Assembly (NCBI GenBank): GCA_964509505.1
Contig: CAZDYP010000001.1
Span: forward strand, 30,001 to 94,000
Direction of reading: 5' to 3'
Source of the DNA: CAZDYP01 sp964509505
Lineage (GTDB): Bacteria > Chloroflexota > Anaerolineae > JACRMK01
Length of the DNA: 64,000 bases
The position numbers and the translations under genes were made by a program. Shown here piece after piece: positions 25,785 through 35,266 of the stretch (its first letter is position 1; each line of letters begins with the position of its first letter). Below the pieces are notes generated by a model that made no database searches, was not told the DNA's origin, and saw only the letters and a list, made by a program, of their open reading frames with translations.

Positions 25785-27758
25785 CTATTCTGTCTCCACA
25801 AACCAATCTTCACTGGACAAACCGATTGATTCAATTGCCTGTGTGCAGAAGCGATAAATGGCTTCTGCTGAGAGATTCATTTCAATATAAACCCCATTAC
25901 TGAGCTGGCGTATGTGACGAAACTTTCCAGCATCCGTGCCAATGAAACGAGGATACTCTTTCGTGAGTGCAGAAAAGGAATCCGGCTCAAGTTCAGCGAT
26001 CGTATTCAAAGTATGAGCTTGAACATCTCGCCATGACTTGATTGAGAATCTTTGCCCTAGAATAGTTACAGCTTTAGGAGTTTTGCCTTTTACACTATCA
26101 ACAGTGGCAGGGGGGGATTGCTCTTCACCAAAGTAAGACCATGCTTTTAGAGCTAGCTCAGCCAAAACTTTGGACCGCTTTTCAATGGTCTCTCGATTCC
26201 AAGAGCTCTGGTCTTGAAAATACCGATTGAGTTCAAGATGACTGTTGGCAAGCCGCTGTTTCTTTTTGGGAAATGGGTCATTAGAAAGTTCGGAGTTATA
26301 AGCTGTGAATGTCAGATTACCTAACGTGTTTAAGCACAACTCATGGTCAGCTTGCCAATCTTCGCCTAGATGACCTTGCCACCAACTTGTAAGCGTTTGT
26401 GGCATGATGTGTTCTATGGTTAGGTTATCAAATGATGACTGTTCTTTGTGTTGATGGGCTGACTCTAATGTTTCCAGAATCAGTCTGGTCTTAATCAACC
26501 TTTCACCAGCGCCATAGAGCTTTGAGTCGGTTAGTCGGGTATAAAACTCAGTGTCTTTAGGGTAGCCACGCGACTGTAGAATTGAGCGAACACCATCAGC
26601 CAAGCTGGAGGAATTCTTTAGCTGGGCTTGCCCATGTAGCAGGGGAAAGATTTTATTGAGCTGGCTAGTTGGAATGTTGCAGACAAAACGCCGTATCACG
26701 AAGTTCTCAAGCGTTTGGAGTATCTTGAGAAATTCGTTAGCTGAAATTTGGTGTTGAGCGTAATCGTGGTAGCAGTTCAGTAAAAAGGGATAGGCTGTTG
26801 TGATTTCAAGCCGATTGAGACGAGTTAAAGCGTTCCTGAGGTGAACATCAAGTTCATTTTCAGGCGCAAGAAGCTTTTTGTAATACTCGGCAAAAATTGC
26901 GATATCTTTCAGAGCCTTTAAGGCATCACTCTGCCCTACACGATCTTTAAGTGTGAAGTAAACATCACTCTGCTTGACAATCGCGCCGTTGCGCATCAGG
27001 TAGTGGCGAATGCACTCTGTTAGATTTTCACCCAATGCTGTTTGCATTGGCTCCCAGTATGTAGCGTGAATGGTTTCTTGCTCGTCCACATGGATTCGCA
27101 TAAAGAAATAGTTGCGAATCAAATCCGATTGTGTGAGCGGCCGCCCTTTGGCATTGAGGCTTTCAAAAACCAAATGAGGGTTATCGTCGTATTCGAGTAC
27201 GATGCTGACTACAGACAATCGGGTGGAGATAATTTTGTTGAGGGCCTTGATTATTTCTAAGCCACTTTGCTTGAGCTTGCGCTCAAAAAATTGATAACAC
27301 TGTGAAATCCGACTGTCTGCCCTTATCTCTTTTCCCTGCACTAGATTTTTGAAGCTATCTCGGTCAACTTGTGTAGGCAGCAGCTTGAAATAATCCCCGC
27401 CTTTCTTGAAGGGGTTTACCAGCATCATCTGTTCAATTTCCTCTGCCAAGTCGCCGCTGTCATTCTTCTTTGCTGCGTCGCGGAGCAGCGTCAGCAGGAT
27501 GAAAATGGTAGTGAGTCTCTGTTGCCCATCTATCAACAAGAACTTTGAGACTCCCTCTGGCACTGAAACTGTGGGCATCGTGACGATTGAGCCAATGAAG
27601 TGGCTTTTAGGCTCTTCGTTCTCACATAGCCACACCAAATCCTCCCACAATACATCCCATTCCTTTTTCTCCCAGCTATAAGGTCGCTGGAACAATGGGA
27701 CAACATATTGTTTTGTGCCTTCGATGATGGGTTGAAATTTTGTCTCTGATGCTTTCAT
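25785..27758 (-). CDS. DUF262/DUF1524 (GmrSD-like) nuclease
   Basis: A 657-aa protein. The N-terminal DUF262 domain resembles the GmrS NTPase-like half: YVVPLFQRPYSWEKKEWDV, then FLLIDGQQRLTT at about 73-84. The DUF1524 domain (about 400-510) carries the His-Me/HNH motif TIEHIMPQT and the NTLGNLTFTAYNSELSN signature. A C-terminal extension (about 560-657) is of a type I cannot name. Proteins of this architecture act as modification-dependent or NTP-dependent defence nucleases. No dedicated modification gene is adjacent. The codon use seems more AT-rich than its neighbours, suggesting transfer. Confidence 0.85.
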   Translation of the reverse strand: MKASETKFQPIIEGTKQYVVPLFQRPYSWEKKEWDVLWEDLVWLCENEEPKSHFIGSIVTMPTVSVPEGVSKFLLIDGQQRLTTIFILLTLLRDAAKKNDSGDLAEEIEQMMLVNPFKKGGDYFKLLPTQVDRDSFKNLVQGKEIRADSRISQCYQFFERKLKQSGLEIIKALNKIISTRLSVVSIVLEYDDNPHLVFESLNAKGRPLTQSDLIRNYFFMRIHVDEQETIHATYWEPMQTALGENLTECIRHYLMRNGAIVKQSDVYFTLKDRVGQSDALKALKDIAIFAEYYKKLLAPENELDVHLRNALTRLNRLEITTAYPFLLNCYHDYAQHQISANEFLKILQTLENFVIRRFVCNIPTSQLNKIFPLLHGQAQLKNSSSLADGVRSILQSRGYPKDTEFYTRLTDSKLYGAGERLIKTRLILETLESAHQHKEQSSFDNLTIEHIMPQTLTSWWQGHLGEDWQADHELCLNTLGNLTFTAYNSELSNDPFPKKKQRLANSHLELNRYFQDQSSWNRETIEKRSKVLAELALKAWSYFGEEQSPPATVDSVKGKTPKAVTILGQRFSIKSWRDVQAHTLNTIAELEPDSFSALTKEYPRFIGTDAGKFRHIRQLSNGVYIEMNLSAEAIYRFCTQAIESIGLSSEDWFVETE

Positions 27759-27792
27759 GGGCTGTCTTCACCAACGCAGATTTCTTAGACAA

Positions 27793-27819
27793 GCGGCGCA
27801 CCATCTCTGATGCGCCGCG
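27793..27819. terminator. GC-rich hairpin between thiolase and nuclease genes
   Basis: GCGGCGCA and TGCGCCGC pair around a 10-base loop. It lies downstream of the thiolase gene on the minus strand. No U tract follows, so termination is only possible. Confidence 0.4.
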
Positions 27820-27824
27820 CTAAT

Positions 27825-27863
27825 CTGGTTACTGGCTACTGGCTACTGCCCACTACCTACTGT
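27825..27863. repeat. heptamer array at the thiolase stop
   Basis: Units TGGTTAC, TGGCTAC, TGCCCAC and TACCTAC directly follow the thiolase stop (27864-27866 on the minus strand). Confidence 0.8.
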
Positions 27864-29003
27864 TTACATCCGCTCGATCACCGTCGCCGTCGCCATGCCC
27901 CAACCGATGCACATCGTCTGCAAGCCATAGCGTCCGCCGCCTTGTTCCAGGCGATTGAGCAACGTCGTCATAATGCGCGCGCCGCTCGCGCCGAGTGGAT
28001 GCCCCAACGCAATCGCGCCGCCGTGCGCGTTGACGCGCGACATATCAGGCTCGATTTCTTGTGCCCATGACATTACCACTGAGGCAAACGCTTCGTTGAT
28101 CTCGATGGCGTCCATGTCGTCAATCGTCAAGCCCGCGCGTTGCAATACCTTGCGCGTCGCGGGAATCACGCCCGTCAGCATCATAATCGGGTCGCTGCCG
28201 ACGGCGACGCGCGAGATGAGGCGCGCACGTGGCTTCAAGCCCAGCTCTTTTGCCTTATCCGCCGACATCAACAGAATCGCCGCCGCGCCGTCGCTGATCT
28301 GGCTCGCGTTGCCTGCGGTCACGGTGCCGTTCTCTTTGAAGACGGTCTTGAGCGAGGCCATCTTCGCCAGGTCGGGGTTCATGCGAATGCCCTCGTCAAC
28401 GGTCAGCGTTTTCGATTCGCCGTTGATCTTGACGTCGAGCGGCATGATTTCGTTTTTGAATTTGCCCTCTTTCGTGGCCGTCGCCGCTTTGACATGCGAC
28501 TCATACGCGAACTGGTCGAGCGCGGCGCGTGTGATGCCCCACTTCTCTGCAATCATTTCGGCGGAGATGCCTTGTGGCACAAGCTGATAGGGGAACTCGC
28601 CGGGCAGCGCGCCCCAGTTGAAATCGGAGCCCATCGGCACCCGCGTCATGCTCTCGACGCCCGCGGCGATAACCACATCGGCGTCGCCCGCGAGAATCGC
28701 TTGCGCGCCTTGATGCACGGCTTGCTGACTGCTGCCGCACATGCGATTCACAGACACCGACGCAACCTCGACGGGAAAGCCCGCATCCAATACGGCGAGG
28801 CGTCCGACGTTGCCGCCTTGTTGGTCGGTCTGCGTCACGCAACCCATCACGACATCTTCGACGTCGCTGGGTTGAATGCCCGCGCGCTTCACGACTTCTT
28901 TCAACACCGTTGCGCCAAGCGCAACGGGATGCTCGTCCTTCAGCATTCCGCCGAAGCGCCCCACGGGTGTCCGCACCGCTTCGACAATCACTACATCTCT
29001 CAT
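27864..29003 (-). CDS. acetyl-CoA C-acyltransferase (thiolase)
   Basis: A 379-aa thiolase family enzyme that condenses or cleaves acyl-CoA. The nucleophilic Cys is in NRMCGSSQQA near residue 88, the catalytic His in GGAIALGHPLGASG near 336, and the second Cys in TMCIGWGMA near 366, where most relatives have a GGGQG-type sequence. The start MRDVVIVEAVRTPVGRFGG is family-typical, with AAGGAG upstream. Biosynthetic and degradative roles cannot be separated; no other beta-oxidation genes are nearby. Confidence 0.92.
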   Translation of the reverse strand: MRDVVIVEAVRTPVGRFGGMLKDEHPVALGATVLKEVVKRAGIQPSDVEDVVMGCVTQTDQQGGNVGRLAVLDAGFPVEVASVSVNRMCGSSQQAVHQGAQAILAGDADVVIAAGVESMTRVPMGSDFNWGALPGEFPYQLVPQGISAEMIAEKWGITRAALDQFAYESHVKAATATKEGKFKNEIMPLDVKINGESKTLTVDEGIRMNPDLAKMASLKTVFKENGTVTAGNASQISDGAAAILLMSADKAKELGLKPRARLISRVAVGSDPIMMLTGVIPATRKVLQRAGLTIDDMDAIEINEAFASVVMSWAQEIEPDMSRVNAHGGAIALGHPLGASGARIMTTLLNRLEQGGGRYGLQTMCIGWGMATATVIERM

Positions 29004-29045
29004 AATAATCTCCTTGTGAGGAATAACTCACGTTAGCCAATTGGG

Positions 29046-29140
29046 TAAATTCAACACCAAGACACGATGACTCACAAAGAACACGAAGAAAATTTTCTTT
29101 TGTGTTTGCTTGGTGTTTGCTTGGTGTCTTGGGGTGAATG
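29046..29140. repeat. CTTCGTGTC-type repeat, second copy
   Basis: ATTCAACACCAAGACACG on one side and TTGGTGTTTGCTTGGTGTC on the other. It shares the opening ATTCAACACCAAG with the copy at 2893 and is flanked by CTCACGTTA (near 29028) and TCACGTTAG (near 29146). Confidence 0.6.
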
Positions 29141-29195
29141 TCTTTTCACGTTAGCGCGTGCATCTTAGGCGATTGTAGCGCGTGCGTCAAGACGC

Positions 29196-30377
29196 TCAAA
29201 TCAATAACCATAACCCCAACGCCGCCAGCAATCCCATCGCGCCGCCAAAGTAAAATGGCGCGGGCGCACCGAACGCGCCCCATAGCCAACCTGCGAGCGC
29301 CGACGCGGGCAACAAACCAATGCCCAGCATCGTCGCGTGCAAGCCGATGAGCGTTGCGCGCAAATCGGGCGGCGCGATGTCGCTGACTAATGCTTTCTCC
29401 ACGCCTTCGGTCAGCGCGATGTAAAAACCATACGCGGCAAAGAGCGACCAAATCCAGGCGACATCGCCTATGAGCGCGAAACCCAGATACACGCCGCTAT
29501 AAAACAGATAGCCAATGACCAACAAGGTCTTGCGCCCGATGCGATCCGATAAGCGTCCGAAGGGATACGACAGCGCCGCATAGACGACGTTGAACAGCAG
29601 ATACGCGAGGATGACGAGACTTGGCGTGAGTCCAAGATGATCCGCGCGCAACAACAAAAATTGATTGGACGAATTGCCGAGCGTGAAGACCAACGCGATG
29701 AGCAAGAACGCTTTCAACTTGCGCGGCAAGGTGCGCCACGCGGCGACCATGCGCGCGGGCGAAAGGAGCAATGGTTGTGCGCTTGCGAGGGCGGGTTTGG
29801 GCGTTGCGCGTTGCTCCTTTACACCGAGCAAGACGAGCGTGCCGAGCAACGCAGGCGCGATAGACCAAAGGAAAACATTGGCGTAATCGTTCTGGTCGGC
29901 GGTGAGAAACAGATAAGCGATGACGACGCCGACGGCTGCGCCTGCTGTGTCGAGCGCGCGATGAAAACCGAACGCTGCGCCGCGCGCTTCCGGTATGGTA
30001 CTGTCAGCAATGAGCGCGTCACGCGGCGCGGTGCGAATGCCTTTGCCGATGCGGTCCAGCACGCGCGATACCAAGACGAGGGGCCAGCTCACCGCGAGAT
30101 ACAAGATGATGCGGCTGAGCGGAGCTGTGGCGTAACCGAAGAATGCGAATGGTTTGCGCGCCCCAACGCGATCCGACCAATAGCCGCCGACCACTTTCAG
30201 CAAACTCGCCGTGCTTTCCGCGATGCCTTCAATTACGCCGATGATGGCGGGCGCAGCGCCGAGTTTGCTTGTGAGGAATAATGGCAGGAGCGGATACATC
30301 ATCTCGGTGGCGACATCGTTAAGGAACGAGGTCATACCCAACAAGAAGACGTTGCGCGAGAAGCCTTTGAATAGCAC
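29196..30377 (-). CDS. MFS transporter
   Basis: About 393 aa with 11-12 hydrophobic segments and the MFS loop motif RVGARKPFAFFGY between helices 2 and 3. LGMTSFLNDVATEMMYPLLP at the N-terminus and the later GRLSDRIGRKTLLV are typical of a subgroup of uncharacterised 12-helix transporters. GTG at 30377 is my preferred start, with AGGA upstream and a 14-base gap from the preceding gene. The substrate is unknown. Confidence 0.85.
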   Translation of the reverse strand: MLFKGFSRNVFLLGMTSFLNDVATEMMYPLLPLFLTSKLGAAPAIIGVIEGIAESTASLLKVVGGYWSDRVGARKPFAFFGYATAPLSRIILYLAVSWPLVLVSRVLDRIGKGIRTAPRDALIADSTIPEARGAAFGFHRALDTAGAAVGVVIAYLFLTADQNDYANVFLWSIAPALLGTLVLLGVKEQRATPKPALASAQPLLLSPARMVAAWRTLPRKLKAFLLIALVFTLGNSSNQFLLLRADHLGLTPSLVILAYLLFNVVYAALSYPFGRLSDRIGRKTLLVIGYLFYSGVYLGFALIGDVAWIWSLFAAYGFYIALTEGVEKALVSDIAPPDLRATLIGLHATMLGIGLLPASALAGWLWGAFGAPAPFYFGGAMGLLAALGLWLLI

Positions 30378-30391
30378 GAGGGAATCCTGAG

Positions 30392-31108
30392 CTAGGGTTT
30401 GACGCTCGTCGCATACGTGCCATTGCCGATGACGACCCACACGAGCGTGGTTGGCCCCGTGCGCGTCGTGCCTGCGACAATGGACTCGTTTACGACGACG
30501 ACTTTTTTCGTTTGCCAGTCCACCCCTTGATGCGTGATGGTGGCTGCGAAAGTGTATGCCGTTTGCGTGGCAGATTTCTGCGCGAGGGCGACGTTCTTCA
30601 GCGCTGGGTAGTAATCACGAATGAGCTGTAACGCAGCAGTCGCATTGGTTGGCGCGGTGCGACTCGTGACGCTGTACGCGCCCAACGACGCGCCTGAAAT
30701 GTCGGCGTTCAGATCGCCGCTGATGGCGCCGCTGCCGACTGCGACTTGCGCCACTCCCGGTGAATCTTTAAGTGTGATGACGCCGAAAGCCGCTTGCCCT
30801 GCAACTTTCACACTGGCCTCAACTTGCGCTTGTTGCGTCGAAGGCACATTCACGTTACCCGTTGCGCCGCCCGCACGCGTCACGTTCACGCTCGCGCCAA
30901 GATACTGCGTCGCAAATGTCGTAATCATCTGCGTTGCATCGTATTGTGGAATGCGTGTGACGTTTGTGACAGTGGCAGGAGGTGGGGAGAGGGTGCGCGC
31001 GGGCGTGGGGAGATTGAGAGGGGGCGTGCCTTGCGGTTGCAAGGTTGGGAAATTGGCGGGGGGTGTGATGGCAAGCGGTGTGCGCTCGCCGCTTGGGGTG
31101 ATGGCAAG
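30392..31108 (-). CDS. secreted or lipoprotein-like hypothetical, 5' end in gap
   Basis: The frame is open from the assembly gap to a stop at 30392, about 238 visible codons. A Pro/Thr-rich linker (TPPANFPTLQPQGTPPLNLP) precedes a domain with VTRIPQYDATQMITTFATQY and later YYPALKNVALAQKSATQTAY. I do not recognise the domain. The linker style suggests an exported protein whose signal peptide is hidden in the gap. The MFS gene follows after 14 bases. Confidence 0.65.
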   Translation of the reverse strand, partial: LAITPSGERTPLAITPPANFPTLQPQGTPPLNLPTPARTLSPPPATVTNVTRIPQYDATQMITTFATQYLGASVNVTRAGGATGNVNVPSTQQAQVEASVKVAGQAAFGVITLKDSPGVAQVAVGSGAISGDLNADISGASLGAYSVTSRTAPTNATAALQLIRDYYPALKNVALAQKSATQTAYTFAATITHQGVDWQTKKVVVVNESIVAGTTRTGPTTLVWVVIGNGTYATSVKP

Positions 31109-31208
31109 NNNNNNNNNNNNNNNNNNNNNNNNNNNNNNNNNNNNNNNNNNNNNNNNNNNNNNNNNNNNNNNNNNNNNNNNNNNNNNNNNNNNNNNNNNNN
31201 NNNNNNNN
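31109..31208. other. assembly gap (100 N)
   Basis: A run of exactly 100 N, a conventional filler of unknown true length. The HEAT-repeat gene enters it at its 3' end and the next minus-strand gene at its 5' end. The two should not be joined. Confidence 0.98.
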
Positions 31209-32076
31209 TCATCATCTGATTCAAGCGAATGCGATTGGCTGCTTCGCGCGCGGCATCGGCGACACGCCCGTGCAACGTCTTACCTTTGTCGTTTTGCGCG
31301 ACTTCTTCCAACTCCGACAAGGCGCGTGGGTCGCCAATTTGCCCCAGCGCACGTGCGGCGTGCCAGCGCACGAAGCGGTCGCTATCGCGTAACGCAATCA
31401 ATAACGGCTTGACGGCGGGCGCGCCAATCTTCACTAGCGCATTGGCGGCGAGCGCACGAATGCTGTCGTTGGCATCGCGCAATGCAGCGTTCAACGAAAA
31501 GATCGCCATCGGTTCGCCGATTTGCCCTAACGCATACGCCGCCCAAAAGCTGACGTCTCGATCTGGATCACGCATGAAATACAGCAACGGTTCGATGGCG
31601 CGCGCATCGCCGATTTCACCGAGCGCTGCCGCTGCATGTTGTCGGATCAGATTGTTGGGTTGACGCATTGCCACGATCAAGGGTTCGACGGCGGCTTTAC
31701 TGATTTTGATCAAGGCTTGTTCGGCGGCTTTGCGAATGGTGTGCGAGAGATCAGCCAGATTGGCAATCAGCGCAGGCAGCGCGCGTTCGTCGCCAATGTT
31801 ACCCAGCGCTTCGGCGGCGCTGACACGAATGTGCTTGCGTTGCTCGTTCGTTTCATTCAACACGGCGATGAGCGGTTCGACGGCTCGGGGGTCACGAATT
31901 TTTCCCAACAATACGGCTGCGCTCCAACGCGCATCGTAGTTGGAGTCATGCAAGGCATAAATGAGGTGGCGCACGGCTGGCGCGCCAATGTTCACGAGTT
32001 CCAGCGCCGCGTCGCGCCGCACTTCGTGATTAGGGTCATGCAAAGCCTCGATGAGTTCTTCGATGGTCTTTGCCAT
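31209..32076 (-). CDS. HEAT repeat (PBS lyase-like) protein, 3' end in gap
   Basis: 289 visible residues of back-to-back HEAT repeats, about eight, each of the form DPNHEVRRDAALELVNIGAP or RDPRAVEPLI. Such proteins form a curved scaffold for protein binding. Some relatives are phycobilin lyases, but nothing here points to pigment chemistry. The visible part ends at LNQMM next to the gap. It lies 13 bases downstream of the Kelch gene and is probably co-transcribed with it. Confidence 0.85.
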
Positions 32077-32089
32077 AGGATTGTCAACC

Positions 32090-33190
32090 TCACGGTTTGA
32101 AAACTTCGTTCAAGGTCGAGCCTGAGCCGCCGGGCGTTTGCCCGCCAGCCAACACATAAATCATGCCATTGAACGCGACCGCGCCGATGCCATGGCGCGC
32201 GGTGGGCATGGGCGCCAACACGCTCCACGTATTCGTTAGGGGGTCATACGCTTCGGTATCCGCAAATGTGCCCGTAGGCGCTTCGCCGCCAAAAACGAAG
32301 ATACGACTATTTAGCGCTGCCGTTGCAATGCCACTACGCGCAGTGGGGATAGGCGCGAGCGTTGTCCATCGGTCCGTCGTTGGCTCATAGCGCTCGTTCA
32401 CGCGCAGGTTGTTGCCGAAGTTGCCGTTCACACGCCCTGCTATGACGTAGAGCTTGCCATCGAGTGTCGCGGCAGCCAGATGGTCACGCGCGGTGGGCAT
32501 GGGCGCAAGTTTTGTCCAAGCATTCGCCGTCGGGTCATATTGTTCGTGCGCGCTGGAACTGACGCCGCCCACGACGTGGATTTTACTGTTGATGGTAACA
32601 GCTGCCAAAGCCGCACGTGCGGTGGGCATCGGCGCGCGTTCAGTCCATTCATTCGTGCTTGGATCGAAACGAAAGACGCGCCGTGAAGGCCCTGCCTCGC
32701 TCGAACCGCCAAACACATACAACGCGCCATCGTGACTGGCCGCTGCGGGATGATCGAGCGCGATGGGCAACGGTTTGATGTTTTGCCAGGTATCAGTTGC
32801 GGGATTGTAAGCTTCGACGACGGCAGTACGCGCGCCCGTCGGTCCGAAACCGCCGATGACGTAGATTAAGCCACTCACTGCGGCGACAGCCACTTCGCCG
32901 CGCAACGTAGGTATCGGCGCTTTGCGTTGCCAGGAGCCACGCGTGAGTGTGGGGGTAAAAATGGGCGATGATGTAGCTGAACTCGTTGGCGCCAGTGCAG
33001 GTGTGGCCGGGCGGGCGGTGGGTGATAACGGTGCGATTGGTTGCGCTGTGGGTGAGAGAGGAGACGCAGTTGGTGAAGGCAACATGATTATAGCAGTTGG
33101 CGAGGTGGTTGGCGCGAGCGCCGGATTGACGGCGCACCCGCTAGATGCAATACATAACCCTAATACGAACAGCCCAAAAAATTTTTGCAT
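32090..33190 (-). CDS. Kelch-repeat lipoprotein
   Basis: About 366 aa. The N-terminus LFVLGLCIASSGC is a lipoprotein signal with a lipobox-like ASSGC. A Pro/Ser/Thr-rich linker follows to about residue 85, then six Kelch repeats (for example IYVIGGFGPTGARTAVVEAY and WTKLAPMPTARDHLAAATL) that should form a beta propeller. It is probably anchored on the outer face of the membrane. ATG at 33190 is chosen, with GGGAG upstream; GTG at 33196 is possible. The ligand is unknown. Confidence 0.88.
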   Translation of the reverse strand: MQKFFGLFVLGLCIASSGCAVNPALAPTTSPTAIIMLPSPTASPLSPTAQPIAPLSPTARPATPALAPTSSATSSPIFTPTLTRGSWQRKAPIPTLRGEVAVAAVSGLIYVIGGFGPTGARTAVVEAYNPATDTWQNIKPLPIALDHPAAASHDGALYVFGGSSEAGPSRRVFRFDPSTNEWTERAPMPTARAALAAVTINSKIHVVGGVSSSAHEQYDPTANAWTKLAPMPTARDHLAAATLDGKLYVIAGRVNGNFGNNLRVNERYEPTTDRWTTLAPIPTARSGIATAALNSRIFVFGGEAPTGTFADTEAYDPLTNTWSVLAPMPTARHGIGAVAFNGMIYVLAGGQTPGGSGSTLNEVFKP

Positions 33191-33225
33191 CACCACAGCT
33201 CCCTAACAAATGCGCCAATCTCTAC

Positions 33226-33263
33226 AGACCCTAAAGAGTTTCGCGTGGTATGCCTTTAGAGTC
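33226..33263. repeat. inverted repeat related to 10127-10162
   Basis: AGACCCTAAAG and CTTTAGAGTCT face each other across 16 bases. It lies between the Kelch gene (-) and the next plus-strand gene. Confidence 0.5.
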
Positions 33264-33319
33264 TAACAGCTGCGCGCCGTATTTTACCGCACTTTTGACG
33301 CTTTGGCAGGGTGACGCTT

Positions 33320-33328
33320 GTGGTATAA
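33320..33328 (+). promoter_or_regulatory. extended -10 promoter
   Basis: TGGTATAAT forms an extended -10 element. TTGACG lies at 33295 but the 22-base spacing is too long for a normal -35. The transcript would start near 33335, about 60 bases before the TTG start of the 138-aa gene. Confidence 0.5.
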
Positions 33329-33395
33329 TGCGCGCAACGGATTGGTTCGGCTACGCATGCCGCACCCATCCGCTCATTTATTTTGAGGTGACCCA

Positions 33396-33812
33396 TTGAG
33401 TCGTTTAGTGAATGGTCCGAATCCTAGCGTTGAGCGCAACCAGTTGCGACGCACAATTAGCGAGGCGTTGCGTCATTTGCTGGCGAAGAAAAAATTAGAT
33501 GATGAATCCAAAGACCTCGTCGCGCTGATCGTGTATTCGTTACGCGGCATCGCGCAAGGGGTTGACCAATCGGCGCGCGCGTGGGAGAAACGCGATTATT
33601 ACGTGAAAGCGGATAAGTTTCGCATGGATTGGGCGTGGGCTGAAAAGAGCGCGAATCGTCTCGAAGTGATTTTGCGCGGCGAATTGTGGAACGAGCTGCC
33701 CGTTGCTTTGGCAGAGCTCGCGCCCAAATTTTCCGACATCACCGTAACGAAATTCGTCCGCACCGAAGCGCTGTGGCAAGGACGCTACAAACAATTGATG
33801 GCAGAGAAGTGA
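33396..33812 (+). CDS. hypothetical protein, 138 aa
   Basis: A soluble, helical protein with no motif I can name (RNQLRRTISEALRHLLAKKK at the N-terminus; a basic, Trp-containing middle, RMDWAWAEKSANRLEV). I take TTG at 33396 as the start because GAGGTG precedes it at the right distance and no ATG fits; GTG at 33408 is an alternative. It has its own promoter, and a hairpin repeat follows the gene. Confidence 0.65.
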   Translation: MSRLVNGPNPSVERNQLRRTISEALRHLLAKKKLDDESKDLVALIVYSLRGIAQGVDQSARAWEKRDYYVKADKFRMDWAWAEKSANRLEVILRGELWNELPVALAELAPKFSDITVTKFVRTEALWQGRYKQLMAEK

Positions 33813-33823
33813 ATAGACGTATC

Positions 33824-33909
33824 AAGGGTCAAGTGTCAGGTGTCAAGGGTCAAGTCTCTCCGCAAGGCTCTTTGACACATGATCCATGACCCTTGACCCT
33901 TGACACTCT
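33824..33909. repeat. heptamer hairpin between convergent genes
   Basis: The left arm repeats AGGGTCA, AGTGTCA and GGTGTCA. The right arm repeats TGACCCT and TGACACT, ending in TTTTT. It fills the space between two converging genes and would work as an intrinsic terminator for the plus-strand gene. Confidence 0.85.
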
Positions 33910-33911
33910 TT

Positions 33912-35249
33912 TTACCGCTTGCGCAGTGTCATCTTCATCCCATACTTCGGGCGCAAGGTGATGCGTGGCAAGAGCGCGATGGGATGCTTGGGCGCGAGTT
34001 GAAATTTCCAGCGTTGTCCTAACGTGGCGAGCAACAGGATGCCTTCTGTCCATGCGAACTGATCGCCGATGCACATGCGCGCGCCGCCGCCAAATGGAAA
34101 GTAGGCGAAGCGTGGGCGTTTCGCCACTTCGTCGGGGGTCCAGCGTTCGGGCTTGAAGCAGAACGGGTCAGGGTAGTAGCGAGCGTCGTGGTGCATCACC
34201 CATTGGCTCATCAGCACGATTGAGCCTTTGGGAATCGTGTAACCTGCTACCGTGTAGTCATTCAACGCGCGTCGCCCCAACGTCCATGCCGGTGGATACA
34301 GACGCATGGATTCGGATAGGACCATGCGCGTGTAGGGCAGTCGCTCGATGTCTGCGGGCGTGGGCAAGCGTCCCGCTAGCGCTGTATCCAATTCGGCATG
34401 AAAGCGCGCTTCGGCGGCGGGATTTTGCGAGAGTAGATACCACGACCACGTCAGCGCGTTGGCAGTCGTTTCGTGCCCTGCGAGAAACAGCGTCATTGCC
34501 TCGTCACGGATTTGCTCGTTGGTCATACGCGCGCCGTCGCCTTCGGTGTCTTGCGTCTCGATCAACATCGAGAGCAAATCACCGCGATCACCACTCTGGC
34601 GATGAACATCAATCAGGCGGTAGATGATAGCGTCAAGCTGCGCCTTGCCGCGCTCGAACCGCGCCGCGTCGCGCGCAGACACATTGCCAAGCAAAGTCGC
34701 TGTGGGACGCGAAGCCAATTCAAAAATTTCCAACAGCTCATGCAATGCTTCACGCACTTCGGTTGCTTTGTCCTCCACATCCGCGTCGAATAACGTCTTC
34801 CCGACAATCGCCATTGTCAAGCTCATCATCTCCGCGTGCATGTCCACCGTCGCGTCAGCTTGCCAACTCGCGCGCCGCCTCACGCCGTAGTCAATCATCG
34901 TTTGCGCGTAGCCGATGATGCGTTGCCGATGAAACACGGGTTGCATCAAGCGACGTTGGCGCAAGTGAAAATCGCCCTCGCTCGTCAGCAAGCCTTCGCC
35001 CAGCAAGAGCTTGGCGCGTTGCAAGCCTTGGCCCTTCATAAAATTTTTCGCGTGCGTGACCAACACGTCTTTGATATAGTCAGGATGATTCAATAGAAAG
35101 AAATGCTGCGGCCCTACTTTGAGGTGCGCGATGTCGCCATACTTCTGCGCCATCCGTAGCAGATAAGTCGGTGGGTCTTTTTGCAACGCGTACAACGCGA
35201 TGAAGGGGATGAGGTATTTGGGGCCGGGTGGGTAAATGAGTTTAGGCAT
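33912..35249 (-). CDS. cytochrome P450
   Basis: A 445-aa P450. The haem-binding loop FGGGARMCIGDQFAWTEG carries the axial Cys near residue 393. The I-helix oxygen-activation motif is AGHETTANAL near 256, and the K-helix ExxR is ESMRLYPP near 310. There is no N-terminal membrane anchor, only a Pro-rich start. It probably needs separate ferredoxin and reductase partners, none of which is adjacent. AAGGAGC precedes the ATG. The substrate cannot be inferred; CYP102/CYP4-like bacterial relatives often hydroxylate fatty acids or terpenoids. Confidence 0.93.
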   Translation of the reverse strand: MPKLIYPPGPKYLIPFIALYALQKDPPTYLLRMAQKYGDIAHLKVGPQHFFLLNHPDYIKDVLVTHAKNFMKGQGLQRAKLLLGEGLLTSEGDFHLRQRRLMQPVFHRQRIIGYAQTMIDYGVRRRASWQADATVDMHAEMMSLTMAIVGKTLFDADVEDKATEVREALHELLEIFELASRPTATLLGNVSARDAARFERGKAQLDAIIYRLIDVHRQSGDRGDLLSMLIETQDTEGDGARMTNEQIRDEAMTLFLAGHETTANALTWSWYLLSQNPAAEARFHAELDTALAGRLPTPADIERLPYTRMVLSESMRLYPPAWTLGRRALNDYTVAGYTIPKGSIVLMSQWVMHHDARYYPDPFCFKPERWTPDEVAKRPRFAYFPFGGGARMCIGDQFAWTEGILLLATLGQRWKFQLAPKHPIALLPRITLRPKYGMKMTLRKR

Positions 35250-35266
35250 GATGCTCCTTGGGATGG

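Noticed and set aside
27864..29003. Part of a fatty acid beta-oxidation operon
   Set aside because: The thiolase stands alone; neighbours are a nuclease and an MFS transporter.
30392..32076. A single long gene reading through the 100-N gap at 31109
   Set aside because: The two sides encode unrelated proteins (HEAT repeats and a Pro-rich secreted domain), and the frame through N is meaningless.
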